DNA of 64,000 nt from Halictus rubicundus (taxonomy: Eukaryota; Arthropoda; Insecta; Hymenoptera; Halictidae), in contig NW_027488885.1 of NCBI RefSeq assembly GCF_050948215.1, positions 1 through 64,000 of the forward strand. Direction: 5' to 3'. Under the pieces are notes generated by a model, which was given only the letters and a program-made list of their open reading frames with translations, was not told where the DNA came from and ran no database searches. This document shows positions 20,773 through 32,200 of this stretch, one piece after another. The position numbers and the translations under genes were made by a program. Each line of letters starts with the position of its first letter. The first letter of the stretch is position 1.

Positions 20773-22317
20773 GTACGTTGCAAAAGAGAATCCCGATTTT
20801 TCCCGAACGAAACGCATTGCCTCAAAAGGGATATATAGTCAACGATATGCATCAGAAAATGTCAAAAATTATTTAACGTGCCTTACCTACCACGGAAGTG
20901 AATTTCTAATTTTCATAGAGATTAGTATATTCCAATTAAAAACGATTACCTGATGAAATATTTACTGATTTACTGATTGAATGCGGACGATAAAGAATTC
21001 AGATAGCATCGGTTCGGATAATCGAGCTTATGCTACATCGTCAATTAAACAAATAAATATGATCCAAATCGTATTAAGTTTGGCCTCTTTATGTTCAGAA
21101 AAATGTCACAAATATAGTGGTGAAAATCTCATGAAAAAATAAGTAAAACCAATAAAGTTTTGTCATTACATTAGTAATGTCTCAACGATCATGTCATACT
21201 ATCGTGGGAAAATTTTTCTCTCCCATATATTTATAGGGACATTACACTGTGGTCCTTTATTTTAATAGCAATATTGTGTGTTGAAAATCAGTAACAAAAA
21301 GAGTCCAATTTTTACAAAATTGAGATTTTGATACCTGTAAAATGTTTCTAGAAAATGAGGCCAAACTTTTTTAGAAAAATCCCAAAATTAACTTATTTTT
21401 GGAAGAAATTTTTTCAGCAGAACTATTATACTTTTTACATTACGATTTTGCGCACACATTTATGGGTATTTGAAGTACATAAATTGTTTTTTTTTTTTTT
21501 AATCAAAAACAATAAAAATGACGAGTTATATACATTTTTATGAAGTATGTTTTAGAAAATATTTGTTGAGCGTTGCCATGATTCTGGTCCTTTTGCTTCT
21601 GTTGGTTGAAAACCAAAAAATGATGAATTATATTTAATCAGTACACATAAATGTGACTAAGTCCGAATCAAAATAAATTGAAAATCTTGATTATTTACAA
21701 AATGGAGGAATTTTCAATTTTGATTTTTGTAATATTTCTCCGCGTTTAATATCATTATTTAATGTGTAACTATTAAGAGCCAAGACTCCGTAATTCACAA
21801 TGAGGTAGAGTGACTACGTTACCGACAAAATTAGGCGGAACATGATTTTACGTGTCTCAACTTTTCGTCCTTATATGAGAATATTTTTCACTGGGGAAGG
21901 GCTCACTCTAAAGAGGAGTGTTCAATCTAACGCTCTGGTCATGAACGGACGAAACTATGCAGATATTTGGCAATATAAATATTAGAAGTAGACCAAAAAC
22001 CGCACAATGTACATGCCGTGCAATCCAAGCATTTTTATGCCATTGGATTAGTTTTCTGGAGGAAATCGAGAGTAGCGCACGCTAGAAAATATCTCCAGAA
22101 ACAAATTGAGCTATTTTTTGTCTTGATTCTCTGCGAAATAAAGCCAAAAACTTGAAACACGTTTCTGGCGTCAGAATTCATAATACATATCGATAATGCA
22201 GAGCAAAACATGTGACAACGACCCGTCGGATCAAACCAAAACGGATCTTAAGTCTGTGTCTGAAGACTGTGAACGGAAATTATACAGCAGTTACCGACCT
22301 GCTGACTCTGAAAAAGT
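20773..22317 (+). other. K2P intron before Gypsy-2
   Basis: AT-rich with no supported gene. 21095-21170 contains one partial copy of the dispersed repeat family found near 49.93 and 59.1-60.2 kb (AAAAATGTCACNNATAT...TCATGAAAAAATAA). Confidence 0.5.
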
Positions 22318-22321
22318 CACG

Positions 22322-22913
22322 TGTGGCGGACCCCTTGGAGAAGGGTTCATCGGACCCAGGTAGGAGCGTCGTTTGCAGGCTGGGACCTTGGACGCACTTG
22401 GTCGCCAGGCCCAAGCTCTTCCCGAGCGCACACTTAGTCGCCGGAAGTCTTTTCCTACCTGGGGTGCACATTTGGCGACCAGGTTCGGGGTTTTTCCTTG
22501 GCGTGCACATTTGGCCGCCAACCCTTGACTTTCGCCAGGACACGGATGTTCGGTGCAAGGACACGAACTTTCTCCAAGGGGCACGTACAGGAAGCGACAT
22601 CCCCACTCCAGAAGTTTCCTTGTTCGAAGGAAATTTCTGGAGGCGCGGGGGACTAGATATAAGCACGGATTCTGACGGATGAAGAGGTCAGTCTGTAAGG
22701 TCAGTTAGTTCAGGTCAGTCTGTAAGGTCAGTTAGTTCAGGTCAGTCTGTAAGGTCAGTTAGTTCAGGTCAGTCTGTAAGGTCAGTTGTTTCATTGTTAT
22801 TTCATTTGTTGTTGCTTGTTACGTCGTTAAGTTTTTGTTGTTCATTTAATAAATGTTTATTGGTATATTGGGTGAATTCTCTATCTAACATCCAAACCAC
22901 GACACATACCAAA
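22322..22913 (+). repeat. Gypsy-2 5' LTR (592 bp)
   Basis: Matches the 3' LTR but has three full 27-bp internal repeat units plus a partial one, where the 3' LTR has five plus a partial. Followed by TTGGTGACCCCGTG, the likely primer binding site; the primer tRNA is not assigned. Confidence 0.93.
22687..22791 (+). repeat. 27-bp tandem repeat in 5' LTR
   Basis: Repeated unit beginning GGTCAGTCTGTAAGGTCAGT and ending TAGTTCA. The same array in the 3' LTR (27516-27671) has two more units. Confidence 0.9.
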
Positions 22914-22986
22914 TTGGTGACCCCGTGTTTGTGCACGTATATTATTTTTTGTTTCTTGCGCGAATACGGTCCGTAACAAGCGAACG

Positions 22987-23796
22987 ATGACGGATCCACG
23001 GAACAACTCTTCGGGATCTACGGGTCGTGAGACGACGTCCGCGATCGTCACAACGATGCGGATTCCGCCGTTCTGGCCGGAAAAAGTTGCACTTTGGTTC
23101 AACCACCTGGAATCCCAGTTCTTGATCGGAGGAATAACCAAGGACGAGGTGAAGTTCGGTTACGTGGTTTCGCAACTGGACTTGAAATACTCGGAAGAGG
23201 TCGAAGACATTATTTGCAAACCTCCCGCCGAGGACAAATATGAGCAAATAAAAACAGCATTGATCAAGAGGTTGTCCGACTCAGACGGCACAAGAGTTCG
23301 TAAACTTTTAGAAGCCGAAGAAATTGGTGACAGGACTCCAACACAATTTTGGAGGCACATCAAGAAGTTGGTGGGCACCTCGGTCAATGACGAATTCCTG
23401 ACCGAGATATGGAAGAATCGTCTTCCTGTCTGGACACAACAAGTATTGGCGGCAACTAAGGAAACGTCAGGTGACGCGTTGGCTGCCATAGCAGACAAGG
23501 TCCACGAGATCCAACCTGGAAGGAACAAGGTGGCAACAGTGTCGGAGCACGAGGGAAACAACGCGGATATGAAGATGCTCCTAGCAAAAATGCAGGAAAT
23601 GCAAATGCAGATTAATGCATTGTCCCGTGGACGGGACAGGGAGCGAAAGAAATTTTTCCCAAGAAGACAAAGGAGTTCCTCACGATCTTCCATCCGCGAG
23701 AAAATGAAAACCGATAAATGGCTATGCAAGTACCATTTCAAGTTTGGAAAGGACGCACACCGTTGCATCAAACCCTGCAATTGGCAGGAAAACTAA
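22987..23796 (+). CDS. gag: Gypsy-2 gag
   Basis: 269-residue structural protein from ATG 22987. The capsid-like core (FWPEKVALWFNHLESQF, residues about 29-45) is typical of mag-like Gypsy Gag. A basic Arg/Ser-rich tail follows, with a single Cys-His cluster (CKYHFKFGKDAHRCIKPC) near the end. It overlaps pol, which lies in the -1 frame, by 79 bases. The stop at 23794-23796 comes directly after G GAA AAC, a near-slippery sequence that could allow -1 frameshifting. No internal stops. Confidence 0.9.
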   Translation: MTDPRNNSSGSTGRETTSAIVTTMRIPPFWPEKVALWFNHLESQFLIGGITKDEVKFGYVVSQLDLKYSEEVEDIICKPPAEDKYEQIKTALIKRLSDSDGTRVRKLLEAEEIGDRTPTQFWRHIKKLVGTSVNDEFLTEIWKNRLPVWTQQVLAATKETSGDALAAIADKVHEIQPGRNKVATVSEHEGNNADMKMLLAKMQEMQMQINALSRGRDRERKKFFPRRQRSSSRSSIREKMKTDKWLCKYHFKFGKDAHRCIKPCNWQEN

Positions 23797-26700
23797 CGGG
23801 ACCGTCGTCATCTGAGGCGGCTGCGTGCGGTGGTCCTAAGAGCGGCCGGATATTTGTAAAGGACTCCATTACGAAGACACGTTTCTTGATAGACACTGGT
23901 GCGGATTTGTGTGTTTTCCCGCGTTCAGGTGTGGACCGGCGCGTGAAAGAAGACACGTATGAACTTTGTGCCGCAAATGGGTCGAGAATCAAGACGTATG
24001 GTACCATGGCCATGCGATTGAGTTTCTCGCTACGTCGGGAGTTCCTATGGGATTTCGTGATCGCGGATGTGGAAACCCCGATCATAGGAATGGACTTCCT
24101 GGCACATTACAACCTACTGGTGGATCCACGACATCGACGTTTGATCGACGCGACAACGTCATTGTTCGTGGCAGGAGCACCAGCACCAGGGAGCGAGCCG
24201 ACAATAAGGACCATCACCGGGGATTCGAGGTACCACGGTCTACTCAGGGAATATCCAGAGTTGACCCGACCGCCGGTCTTCAGGAGAAAAGCGGTAAGAC
24301 ACAACGTGGAACATTATATCGAGACAACGTCGGGACCGCCGGTTTATTGTAAGCCACGACGATTGGCACCGGATCGTTTGAAAGAGGTGAGGGCGGAATT
24401 TGACCTCATGCTTCGGCAAGGCATTATCCGTCCCTCCAAAAGCCCATGGGCCTCGCCGTTACACGTAGTTTTAAAAAAGGACGGGACATTGCGTCCGTGC
24501 GGCGACTACCGGGCACTAAACGCGAGAACCGTACCAGATAGATATACGCCTCCACACATCGAAGATTTCGGGCAGAGACTTCACGGGAAGTCAGTTTTTT
24601 CGAAAATCGATCTAGTTCGGGCGTATCATCAGATTCCTGTCGCGACGCAGGACGTGGAAAAAACGGCAATCGCGACGCCATTCGGGTTATTTGAATTTCT
24701 AGTTACGCCATTCGGGTTGAGAAACGCGGCGCAAACGTGTCAGCGTTTCGTAGACGGAATCATACGCGATTTAGATTTTGTTTACGCGTATGTCGACGAT
24801 TTCCTTATTGCATCGAATAACGACCAGGAACACGAAAAACATTTGAGAATTTTATTTGACCGGTTTTTAGAATACGGTGTCGTTATTAACCCCGGAAAAT
24901 GCATTTTCGGGGTCGAGGAAATATCATTCCTGGGGTATTCGGTGAATAAGGAAGGCGTCAAACCGATGGCTGAACGGGTCGATAGCATTAACAAATTCCC
25001 GCGTCCGCAAACAATTAAAGAGCTACGTAGATTCCTGGGTATGATTAATTTCTATCGCCGTTTCATACCAAACGTAGCAAACATTTTGCATCCATTAAAT
25101 AATTTACTGAAGGGATCAAAGAGAAGTTCGGAAACTATAGCCTGGTCTAGCGAAAGTGAAAAAGCATTTGCATTAGCTAAGACGACTCTTGCTGATGCAA
25201 CTTTGCTAGTGCATCCTGCTCCAGGGGCACCGATTAGCATCGTGGTAGATGCATCGGACGTTGCTGTTGGAGCAGTGATTCAGCAGAAGGTTGACAAAAT
25301 TTGGCAACCATTGGCATTCAGCGCAAAATCCCTTACGGAAGCACAGAAAAAGTACAGTGCATATGATCGAGAATTGCTGGCAGCTTACATAGCGGTAAAA
25401 AGATTTAAGCATTTTATAGAAGGCCGAAATTTCATTTTGTTTACCGATCACAAGCCTCTTACGTTCGCCTTTCAACAGAATTTGGATAAATGTTCACCTC
25501 GACAATTTAGATATTTAGACTTTATTGGACAATTCACTACGCGGATATTACATATTATAGGTATAGACAACAGTGTTGCAGATGCATTGTCGAGGATAGA
25601 GGCAATTACAGCAATTCCCGATCATAGTGTTTTAGCAAAAGAGCAAGAGAGCGATCTTGAATTAACAGAAATGCTTAATACAAATTCAACATCCCTTCAG
25701 TTGAACAAAATATATTTTCCGGACCAAAATGTTTATTTAGTATGCGACGTTGCTAACGGATGGGTCAGACCGTACGTTCCTAATTGTTTGAGACGCAGCA
25801 TTTTTGATGCGCTGCACGGGATGTCGCATCCCGGGATTAGGACGACGCAGAAATTAGTTTCGCGACGGTTCGTTTGGCCATCGGTTAACGTCGACTGCAG
25901 AAAATGGGCGCGTTGTTGTATCCAGTGCCAACGCGCGAAAGTATCAAGACATGTGTCCGCTCCGGTTGGAAATTTCGACACCACCGGCAGCAGATTCGAA
26001 CATGTACATATAGATTTAGTTGGTCCATTACCCTATTGTCGCGGTTTTAGGTATATTTTTACTATGATCGATCGTTTTTCGCGGTGGCCGGAAGCCGTAC
26101 CGATTGCAGAAATCGACGCGAAAACCGTTGCGAGCGTTTTTATTAGTACATGGATTGCACGTTTTGGGGTACCTTTGAGAATTACAACAGATCAGGGACG
26201 CCAATTCGAGTCGCACCTGTTTAAAGAGCTCGCACAGATAATAGGGACAGACCACCTTAGAACGACCGCCTACCATCCGCAAGCAAATGGTATGGTGGAA
26301 AGGTTTCATCGTCAGCTTAAGACAGCAATAAAATGCCACGCGACCGATGATTGGGTAGAGACCTTACCTGTGGTCCTGCTCGGTGTACGGTCAAGTGTTA
26401 AAGAGGATTTGGGAGCAACGGCCGCAGAAATGGTTTATGGGACAGGTATCAGGTTACCTGGCGAATTTTTCGTTTCGTCCAGGATTGAAGCATCGTCGGT
26501 ATGGGTTGAAGAGTTTCGGAGACGAATGTCGAAAGTGAGACCTTCCCCAGTGATTCGACACGGCGAGCGCAAAACATTCATTTTTAAAGAATTGGATACT
26601 GTCCCATATGTGTTCCTGCGGCACGATGCGTTAAAAAGCTCATTATATCCAACATATGATGGCCCATATAAAGTACTGCAACGTGGCGACAAAACTTTCG

Positions 26701-26954
26701 TAATAGATATCGGTGGAAAACGAGTAACGGTTTCCATCGACAGGATTAAACCTGCGTTTGTATTGGCTGACGATGACAATAATAGCAATATTGAGCAAAG
26801 CCCCCATAGTCAGGTACCTCACAGCGAAATTATTGTTTATACCGAAAATAGAAGTAGAGTCAACAATCGAGATCAAGCGCCAACGGATGCGCGATTTACA
26901 ACTCGCAGCGGTAGGCGCGTTCGATTTCCGGATAGGTACCAGGCCGCTTTTTAG
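23718..26954 (+). CDS. pol: Gypsy-2 pol polyprotein
   Basis: 1078 open codons. Aspartic protease FLIDTGAD with Asp 59. Reverse transcriptase Y-V-D-D at 358-361. RNase H VDASDVAVGA and FTDHKPL. Integrase zinc finger (HGMSHPGIRTTQ...CIQCQRAK) and catalytic Asp 766, Asp 825 and Glu 861 (DD35E). All key residues are present and there is no stop, so the element is potentially active. Expression needs a -1 shift from gag. Codon use is more AT-tolerant than in Gypsy-1. Confidence 0.95.
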   Translation: MAMQVPFQVWKGRTPLHQTLQLAGKLTGPSSSEAAACGGPKSGRIFVKDSITKTRFLIDTGADLCVFPRSGVDRRVKEDTYELCAANGSRIKTYGTMAMRLSFSLRREFLWDFVIADVETPIIGMDFLAHYNLLVDPRHRRLIDATTSLFVAGAPAPGSEPTIRTITGDSRYHGLLREYPELTRPPVFRRKAVRHNVEHYIETTSGPPVYCKPRRLAPDRLKEVRAEFDLMLRQGIIRPSKSPWASPLHVVLKKDGTLRPCGDYRALNARTVPDRYTPPHIEDFGQRLHGKSVFSKIDLVRAYHQIPVATQDVEKTAIATPFGLFEFLVTPFGLRNAAQTCQRFVDGIIRDLDFVYAYVDDFLIASNNDQEHEKHLRILFDRFLEYGVVINPGKCIFGVEEISFLGYSVNKEGVKPMAERVDSINKFPRPQTIKELRRFLGMINFYRRFIPNVANILHPLNNLLKGSKRSSETIAWSSESEKAFALAKTTLADATLLVHPAPGAPISIVVDASDVAVGAVIQQKVDKIWQPLAFSAKSLTEAQKKYSAYDRELLAAYIAVKRFKHFIEGRNFILFTDHKPLTFAFQQNLDKCSPRQFRYLDFIGQFTTRILHIIGIDNSVADALSRIEAITAIPDHSVLAKEQESDLELTEMLNTNSTSLQLNKIYFPDQNVYLVCDVANGWVRPYVPNCLRRSIFDALHGMSHPGIRTTQKLVSRRFVWPSVNVDCRKWARCCIQCQRAKVSRHVSAPVGNFDTTGSRFEHVHIDLVGPLPYCRGFRYIFTMIDRFSRWPEAVPIAEIDAKTVASVFISTWIARFGVPLRITTDQGRQFESHLFKELAQIIGTDHLRTTAYHPQANGMVERFHRQLKTAIKCHATDDWVETLPVVLLGVRSSVKEDLGATAAEMVYGTGIRLPGEFFVSSRIEASSVWVEEFRRRMSKVRPSPVIRHGERKTFIFKELDTVPYVFLRHDALKSSLYPTYDGPYKVLQRGDKTFVIDIGGKRVTVSIDRIKPAFVLADDDNNSNIEQSPHSQVPHSEIIVYTENRSRVNNRDQAPTDARFTTRSGRRVRFPDRYQAAF

Positions 26955-27151
26955 AAATAAGAGTTTCTGTATATACTCTATTCGTTATTCTGTATTTAGG
27001 TAGTTACCCAACAGTAGTGGTTAAGTTTGTATTATTGTAGGTTAGGGTTAGTACTTTGATTTATATTCACGGTAGAATACAGCAATAGTGTAGAATATAG
27101 GTATATATATTATCTCGTTTATTAGGGTCGTTGGCACTGGTAGGGGGGTGA

Positions 27152-27797
27152 TGTGGCGGACCCCTTGGAGAAGGGTTCATCGGACCCAGGTAGGAGCGTC
27201 GTTTGCAGGCTGGGACCTTGGACGCACTTGGTCGCCAGGCCCAAGCTCTTCCCGAGCGCACACTTAGTCGCCGGAAGTCTTTTCCTACCTGGGGTGCACA
27301 TTTGGCGACCAGGTTCGGGGTTTTTCCTTGGCGTGCACATTTGGCCGCCAACCCTTGACTTTCGCCAGGACACGGATGTTCGGTGCAAGGACACGAACTT
27401 TCTCCAAGGGGCACGTACAGGAAGCGACATCCCCACTCCAGAAGTTTCCTTGTTCGAAGGAAATTTCTGGAGGCGCGGGGGACTAGATATAAGCACGGAT
27501 TCTGACGGATGAAGAGGTCAGTCTGTAAGGTCAGTTAGTTCAGGTCAGTCTGTAAGGTCAGTTAGTTCAGGTCAGTCTGTAAGGTCAGTTAGTTCAGGTC
27601 AGTCTGTAAGGTCAGTTAGTTCAGGTCAGTCTGTAAGGTCAGTTAGTTCAGGTCAGTCTGTAAGGTCAGTTGTTTCATTGTTATTTCATTTGTTGTTGCT
27701 TGTTACGTCGTTAAGTTTTTGTTGTTCATTTAATAAATGTTTATTGGTATATTGGGTGAATTCTCTATTTAACATCCAAACCACGACACATACCAAA
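27152..27797 (+). repeat. Gypsy-2 3' LTR (646 bp)
   Basis: Preceded by the purine-rich tract GGTAGGGGGGTGA. It is 54 bases longer than the 5' LTR, exactly two 27-bp repeat units. Confidence 0.93.
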
Positions 27798-27929
27798 CAC
27801 GTGACTACCCTTCGCCCTTAATGATATAAACATTTGTGTATTTAGACGATTTATCTGAAATGAATATTCGATAGAATTGAATTGAATTGTATTTTTAATA
27901 TATTCAGTTGTAATATTAATAATGTACAA

Positions 27930-28094
27930 TTATTGAGATTGTACCGATGCAACTATGAGAATTTGTTCAACAAACTTATTTCTTTGGGCATATATTATTG
28001 TAATAATGGCTCAAAATTTAATAGATAAATTCTTGCTATTTTTATAAAGTATTGTAAAGTATCCCATTTTAACGCTTCGTAATCCTAATGTTAA
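27930..28094. mobile_element. piggyBac-type MITE, diverged partial copy 2
   Basis: The right half matches 10240-10383 with many substitutions (TTATTTCTTTGGGCATATAT against TTATTTCTTTAGGTATATAT) and ends at TTAA near 28091. The left end is not recognisable. Lies in the K2P intron. Confidence 0.65.
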
Positions 28095-28262
28095 GGATTA
28101 AAGAAAATGGATTCTTCGAAAGTTCAAAACCAAAATACCCCCTTAAATCTAGAATCGGAAGGCACTTGGATTGAAGAACCGATAGATTTTCATTTAAGAT
28201 TACGCCAGCAATGAAAGGGTTATATTGTGCATTTAACCGTCTTGTTTCTTATTTGATCGCAG

Positions 28263-28543
28263 ATGCAAGCTACTTCTGCTTCATGAGCATGAGCACGATT
28301 GGGTTCGGCGATATGGTTCCCGGTTCCTACCCCCGTCAGAATCTTTACGAGTCGAGGAACGTAACCATTTGGTTTTGCTCCTGCTACATAATGTCTGGGA
28401 TCGCAATCACCGCGATGTGCTTCAACATCCTCCATGATGAGATCGTCCATAGGCTCAGCCATCAGGTGGAAAAACCGGAGCCGATCAAAGCCAGTCCAAG
28501 TGTGGACGAGCTGTCAACGGATCCTTTCGCGTTGACCTCGTGA
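28263..28543 (+). CDS. K2P potassium channel, exon with second pore and M4
   Basis: After a CGCAG acceptor the codon G+AT gives Asp, then the second pore helix and filter (FMSMSTIGFGDMVPG), the M4 helix (WFCSCYIMSGIAITAMCFNI) and a cytoplasmic tail (HDEIVHRLSHQVEKPEPIK). The in-frame TGA is at 28541-28543 after DPFALTS. The second filter is a normal Gly-Phe-Gly. The three exons join in phase and give a coherent P1-M2-loop-M3-P2-M4 protein, so the gene looks functional. The frame stays open beyond the TGA. Confidence 0.88.
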
Positions 28544-28792
28544 CAATTTCCGTCTGGCAACCTGTGCCACAGGAACGGCAACGACGAGAACGACATATGC
28601 GGAACAGATCCACCTACCAGTCTGTTCGCCCACGAGAACGAAATCAATATCTTAAAGGACTGTTTCAATCAGGTAGACGTCACTAGAGACTGCAAGCCGA
28701 TTCTGAAGCTCGAGGATCACGTGCCGTCGATTCCTAGTGTTTACATGTTGCCGAAAGTTGACGAAGAGACCGAGGAGAATACGGAGATGTAA
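28544..28792 (+). CDS. Open in-frame extension after the K2P TGA (readthrough candidate)
   Basis: Directly after TGA the same frame is open for 82 codons, CAA at 28544 to TAA at 28790-28792. The composition is hydrophilic, acidic and protein-like (SLFAHENEINILKDC, later PSVYMLPKVDEETEE). The base composition matches the exon, not the AT-rich 3' flank that begins right after TAA. TGA followed by C is a leaky stop context. Alternatives are a recent nonsense mutation, a sequence error, or a 33-nt intron (28540-28572, GT...AG), which would be unusually short. Channel tails often carry targeting signals; none can be named here. Confidence 0.6.
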   Translation, partial: QFPSGNLCHRNGNDENDICGTDPPTSLFAHENEINILKDCFNQVDVTRDCKPILKLEDHVPSIPSVYMLPKVDEETEENTEM

Positions 28793-29068
28793 AACTTTAC
28801 ACTTCTTGTAGTCCGAACAAGTATGCTTGATCTAGGCAACAATGTGAAAAGTAACCCGGCGGATATAGATGAAACGCAAGATATATGTATGTTAAAAATA
28901 GAGTAATACTCGTTCTATTATAACGATATAACGTGTGCACGCGCGTGCTTCAGCGTATAGCGAAAGGTCGTTCGATAAAGTTCATCGTTCGTGTTGATCG
29001 CAAGAACAATTTTTTTCAATCGTCTTTCCGACTGAATCTTCTCGGGAAGAGAAATACTCCTTCTAGAC

Positions 29069-29268
29069 CAGTGCCGGGCACGTTTGCTTCAATTCAGGCA
29101 AAATCGTCCCCACCATAGCCCGCCCACTATCCCCTTCCAGTGAGCGCCGTTACCGTGGGGCAACGAAAACGCGAGACACCAGCGAACGCGACGAAAGCGT
29201 GCGCTGCACGGAGGACCGATTGATGGGGGAAGCAAGCGTTCGAGGGGCCCCAAACGTGCCCAGCACTA
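29069..29268. mobile_element. hAT-type MITE
   Basis: A 200-bp element starting CAGTGCCGGGCACGTTT with the inverted complement AAACGTGCCCAGCACTA at the right. Flanks TTCTAGAC (29061-29068) and TTCTAGAG (29269-29276) match at 7 of 8 positions, an 8-bp duplication as in hAT elements. GC-rich inside, no ORF. Confidence 0.85.
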
Positions 29269-29276
29269 TTCTAGAG

Positions 29277-32200
29277 AATCAAGGAATCCATTGTTTTTAA
29301 ACACTCATTTAAATAACAGATATTTAACTAGCGTTGTCGTGCAGAGTTATTTTCGACTGTACATTAACTGCTCCGAAGAAATAATTCCGAGCGAAACGCA
29401 AAATACAAGCAATGTATTCGCATTGCACACGAGAAACACAGAGATTTCAAAGAAAGTACGTAAGTGCAATGTCGGTTCCGAGATTAACATAAAAGTGCTT
29501 CTTTATCCCAGTCAATTTCAATCTTGTCGCTCTTATCGAATACAATGTTTCACAATTACAAACTAGCATCAAACTTTTTTTACAATTACTTTTCAACTTT
29601 TGTGTTACGATAAGAAAAGGGGTGATTCCACATTTAAAAAATAAGTGGGAAATGTAGAATGAAATTATGTCATATTCTGTTGAATAGGTATCATGTGACA
29701 GGTCTGTTCACGACCGACCGATTCTACTCTCTGCAAATGCTAGGCGCGCGGACTTTACGGGTTTTCAAAGACAATTTTCTCGAATACAAAGCCTCGTGTG
29801 AACAAATTTTATTCTACATTTTCGACTTATTTTATTACGTAGAATCGCCCCCTTTTCAGTTGTACCACCAATTACACCGATCAATTGGTATATCGAAAAC
29901 ATATAGCAGCCAAGTTCATTTGTTTCAGTCAACCAATCGAAATGGCGATATCCGTGTAAACCGAGCTCAAGCTTAAGCATATAGAGCTAGTATACTCATC
30001 GGCACCATGTTTGATAAGTCCGGTAATGGTACCGTAGAAGTTCTAGCAGCAAGTAGGATGTCTTGAAGGTGCACGAAGTGTATCCTAAATGTTCCACGAA
30101 TTTCGAGAACTGTCTACAAACGTTTCTACGTTAATTCAAGATTGCTCTTAACGAACTTTGTTACTGTACATCAGTTTTGAAAATGAATGACGACATGAGA
30201 AATCAAATGAAATATTTTCTAACTGCTGATATAAAAGTGATATAACAATATCGCTGATATAACAATATCGAACGATTTTCTTTTTAATGTGAGTTCAGCA
30301 GCTGCATAGTTGTTTCTATTCGGCACTCGGAAATGACATACCAACTTACATTGAAACGGACTCAATGTTTTTACATTACATCCCTACACAGATAAACCTT
30401 GTAACTCCATATTTAAACATTCGCAAAATAAAAACATTCTTACTTGTAATATAACTGTATTAATTTCTGTGTCTAGTCCGTGAGATGGAACGTTTCTATG
30501 TAATAAAATACGTGTATGCATGCGTATACACATGTACCAGTGTTTCTCATGTTCTACGCATTAAACGATTGTTCACATACAAACGATTTGATTGAAATAT
30601 TCTCCACCACTGCCGTAAACAAAAACTGTTACCTGTACGAATTTTAACGTATAAGCGCTGATAAATCTAATACCGTAACGGATGAATTTTCTACGAGGAA
30701 GGGAATTCGGTAAGCTTTTATACCCGTAATCTGTAAAAGTTCAATTTTTCAAGGAAACTTTAACTTTTGTACATATCTACCATTATTATCGATTTTTACT
30801 CGAAAGTTTTTATATTCTATAATACTTTTAACAAATTGTTTGTAGTATAAGTTCGCAGGTTGCCCACAATACCGTGATCGATAATCAAATAACAATTATG
30901 AGAATGGAATCGATCACTCCTAGTATAAATATTCCACCGAGCCAACGACTAGACGCAGAAATTATCTGTGACAAATGAAATCACATTCCACTACTGTGCT
31001 CAAGAACAATAACTAAAGTACTGTTACAAGATAAGCACTAATCTTTAAGAGTGTTGCGTATGAAACTACCCATATTGTTTAATATTGATATTTGTCATAG
31101 ACTATGAGATTATGGAGTGCGTAATGTATAGTCTGTTACAGTTAGCTGTAAAATACTGTTGTCCTCGTCGAGTACAATGCAGATCGCATAAATTGCAGAA
31201 CACTCGCGTAATACTTTTTGCTAAATTATAACAATGCAATTGTTTTCCTTCCTTCTCCTTGCCGGTAACTTTTAAAATATTACTTTTACAAATCGAAGAA
31301 TATTCGATTAATTTCTGATATTTTAGCTACGAGGAAATCCAATAAAAACACAGTGCACGTAATACAAACAGTAATTTATCAACATTTTACTTATAATCGA
31401 TCAATCTTATGACACACGGCAAAATTATTGAGGTAATATGTGCTCAACATTCTGACATTTTCCTACTAACAAGCAAACTTTTTAGTCATCCAAAATTCAT
31501 ACTGCAATAGATTGCTAAGATTACCTTGATGACGGTAACATAGTATGGTAAAATGCGCTATGTCACTTAAACTACGCCAAACTTAAATACCAGCTATGTA
31601 TGTTGCACGATTAATCTGCAAAAGGAGAGTTAATTCCAACGAGCCTACAATAAAGGATAAACGATTATTCTGCAATCCTGAAAATAGTGTGTGGCATCTG
31701 CTCGGTACGTCCGACGAAAAAACATAGTGTGTAGTGGTGACTTAGAAGTGACCTTTTTCTGTTTCTTGTAACATATCATAAGATGTAAGCGAATGAAATG
31801 CTGAGATCTTTTCGCATTGGAAAGGAGGAGAAGAAGAAACGAGTGACCGATAAAACAATCGACACAGTCCCAATCTTTGGATCGCCTAGCATCGGGCCAT
31901 TGGTTTCGACTGTGCAGCAAAATTGGCAAGCGAATTTCGTACGGCGGCGTCTAATAACAATCGATATTAGCTTGAGCAGTTGCTAGAGTTATCGTTATCA
32001 CTCCGTTGGTGATTCGATGGAGGATCACGGACGGTAACCAAGCCAAACTTTACTTTGGTACTTGCACCAGCCCATCCAGCCACCGATTCAACCCAGCTAA
32101 CCGAGCAAACTTCCTCACACTCATTCGATATCATTGTGAAAGGCCATACGCGTTTCTAGGTGCCGACATTTCGACAATTTATAAGTGTGAGTCACAATTA

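Larger units (their letters stand above)
22322..27797 (+). mobile_element. Gypsy-2: intact LTR retrotransposon in a K2P intron
   Basis: Flanked by a 4-bp duplication CACG (22318-22321 and 27798-27801). The LTRs (22322-22913 and 27152-27797) start TGTGGCGG and end CCAAA. Gag and pol are both open. Apart from a repeat-number change I noticed only one base difference between the LTRs, so the insertion is young. It lies in the same orientation as the channel gene. Gag type and the pol domain order suggest the mag-like branch of Gypsy/Ty3; the lineage is inference. Confidence 0.95.

Noticed and set aside
22280..22666. Open frames of 97-128 codons in the Gypsy-2 LTRs, repeated at 27067-27496
   Set aside because: They appear in both LTRs and have no domain; LTR sequence, not genes.
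28540..28572. A 33-nt GT...AG intron that would remove the K2P TGA
   Set aside because: Well below normal insect intron size and without a polypyrimidine tract; kept only as an alternative to readthrough.
29659..29976. 105-codon plus-strand frame as a gene
   Set aside because: No domain, no splice or start context, composition as expected of translated AT-rich DNA.
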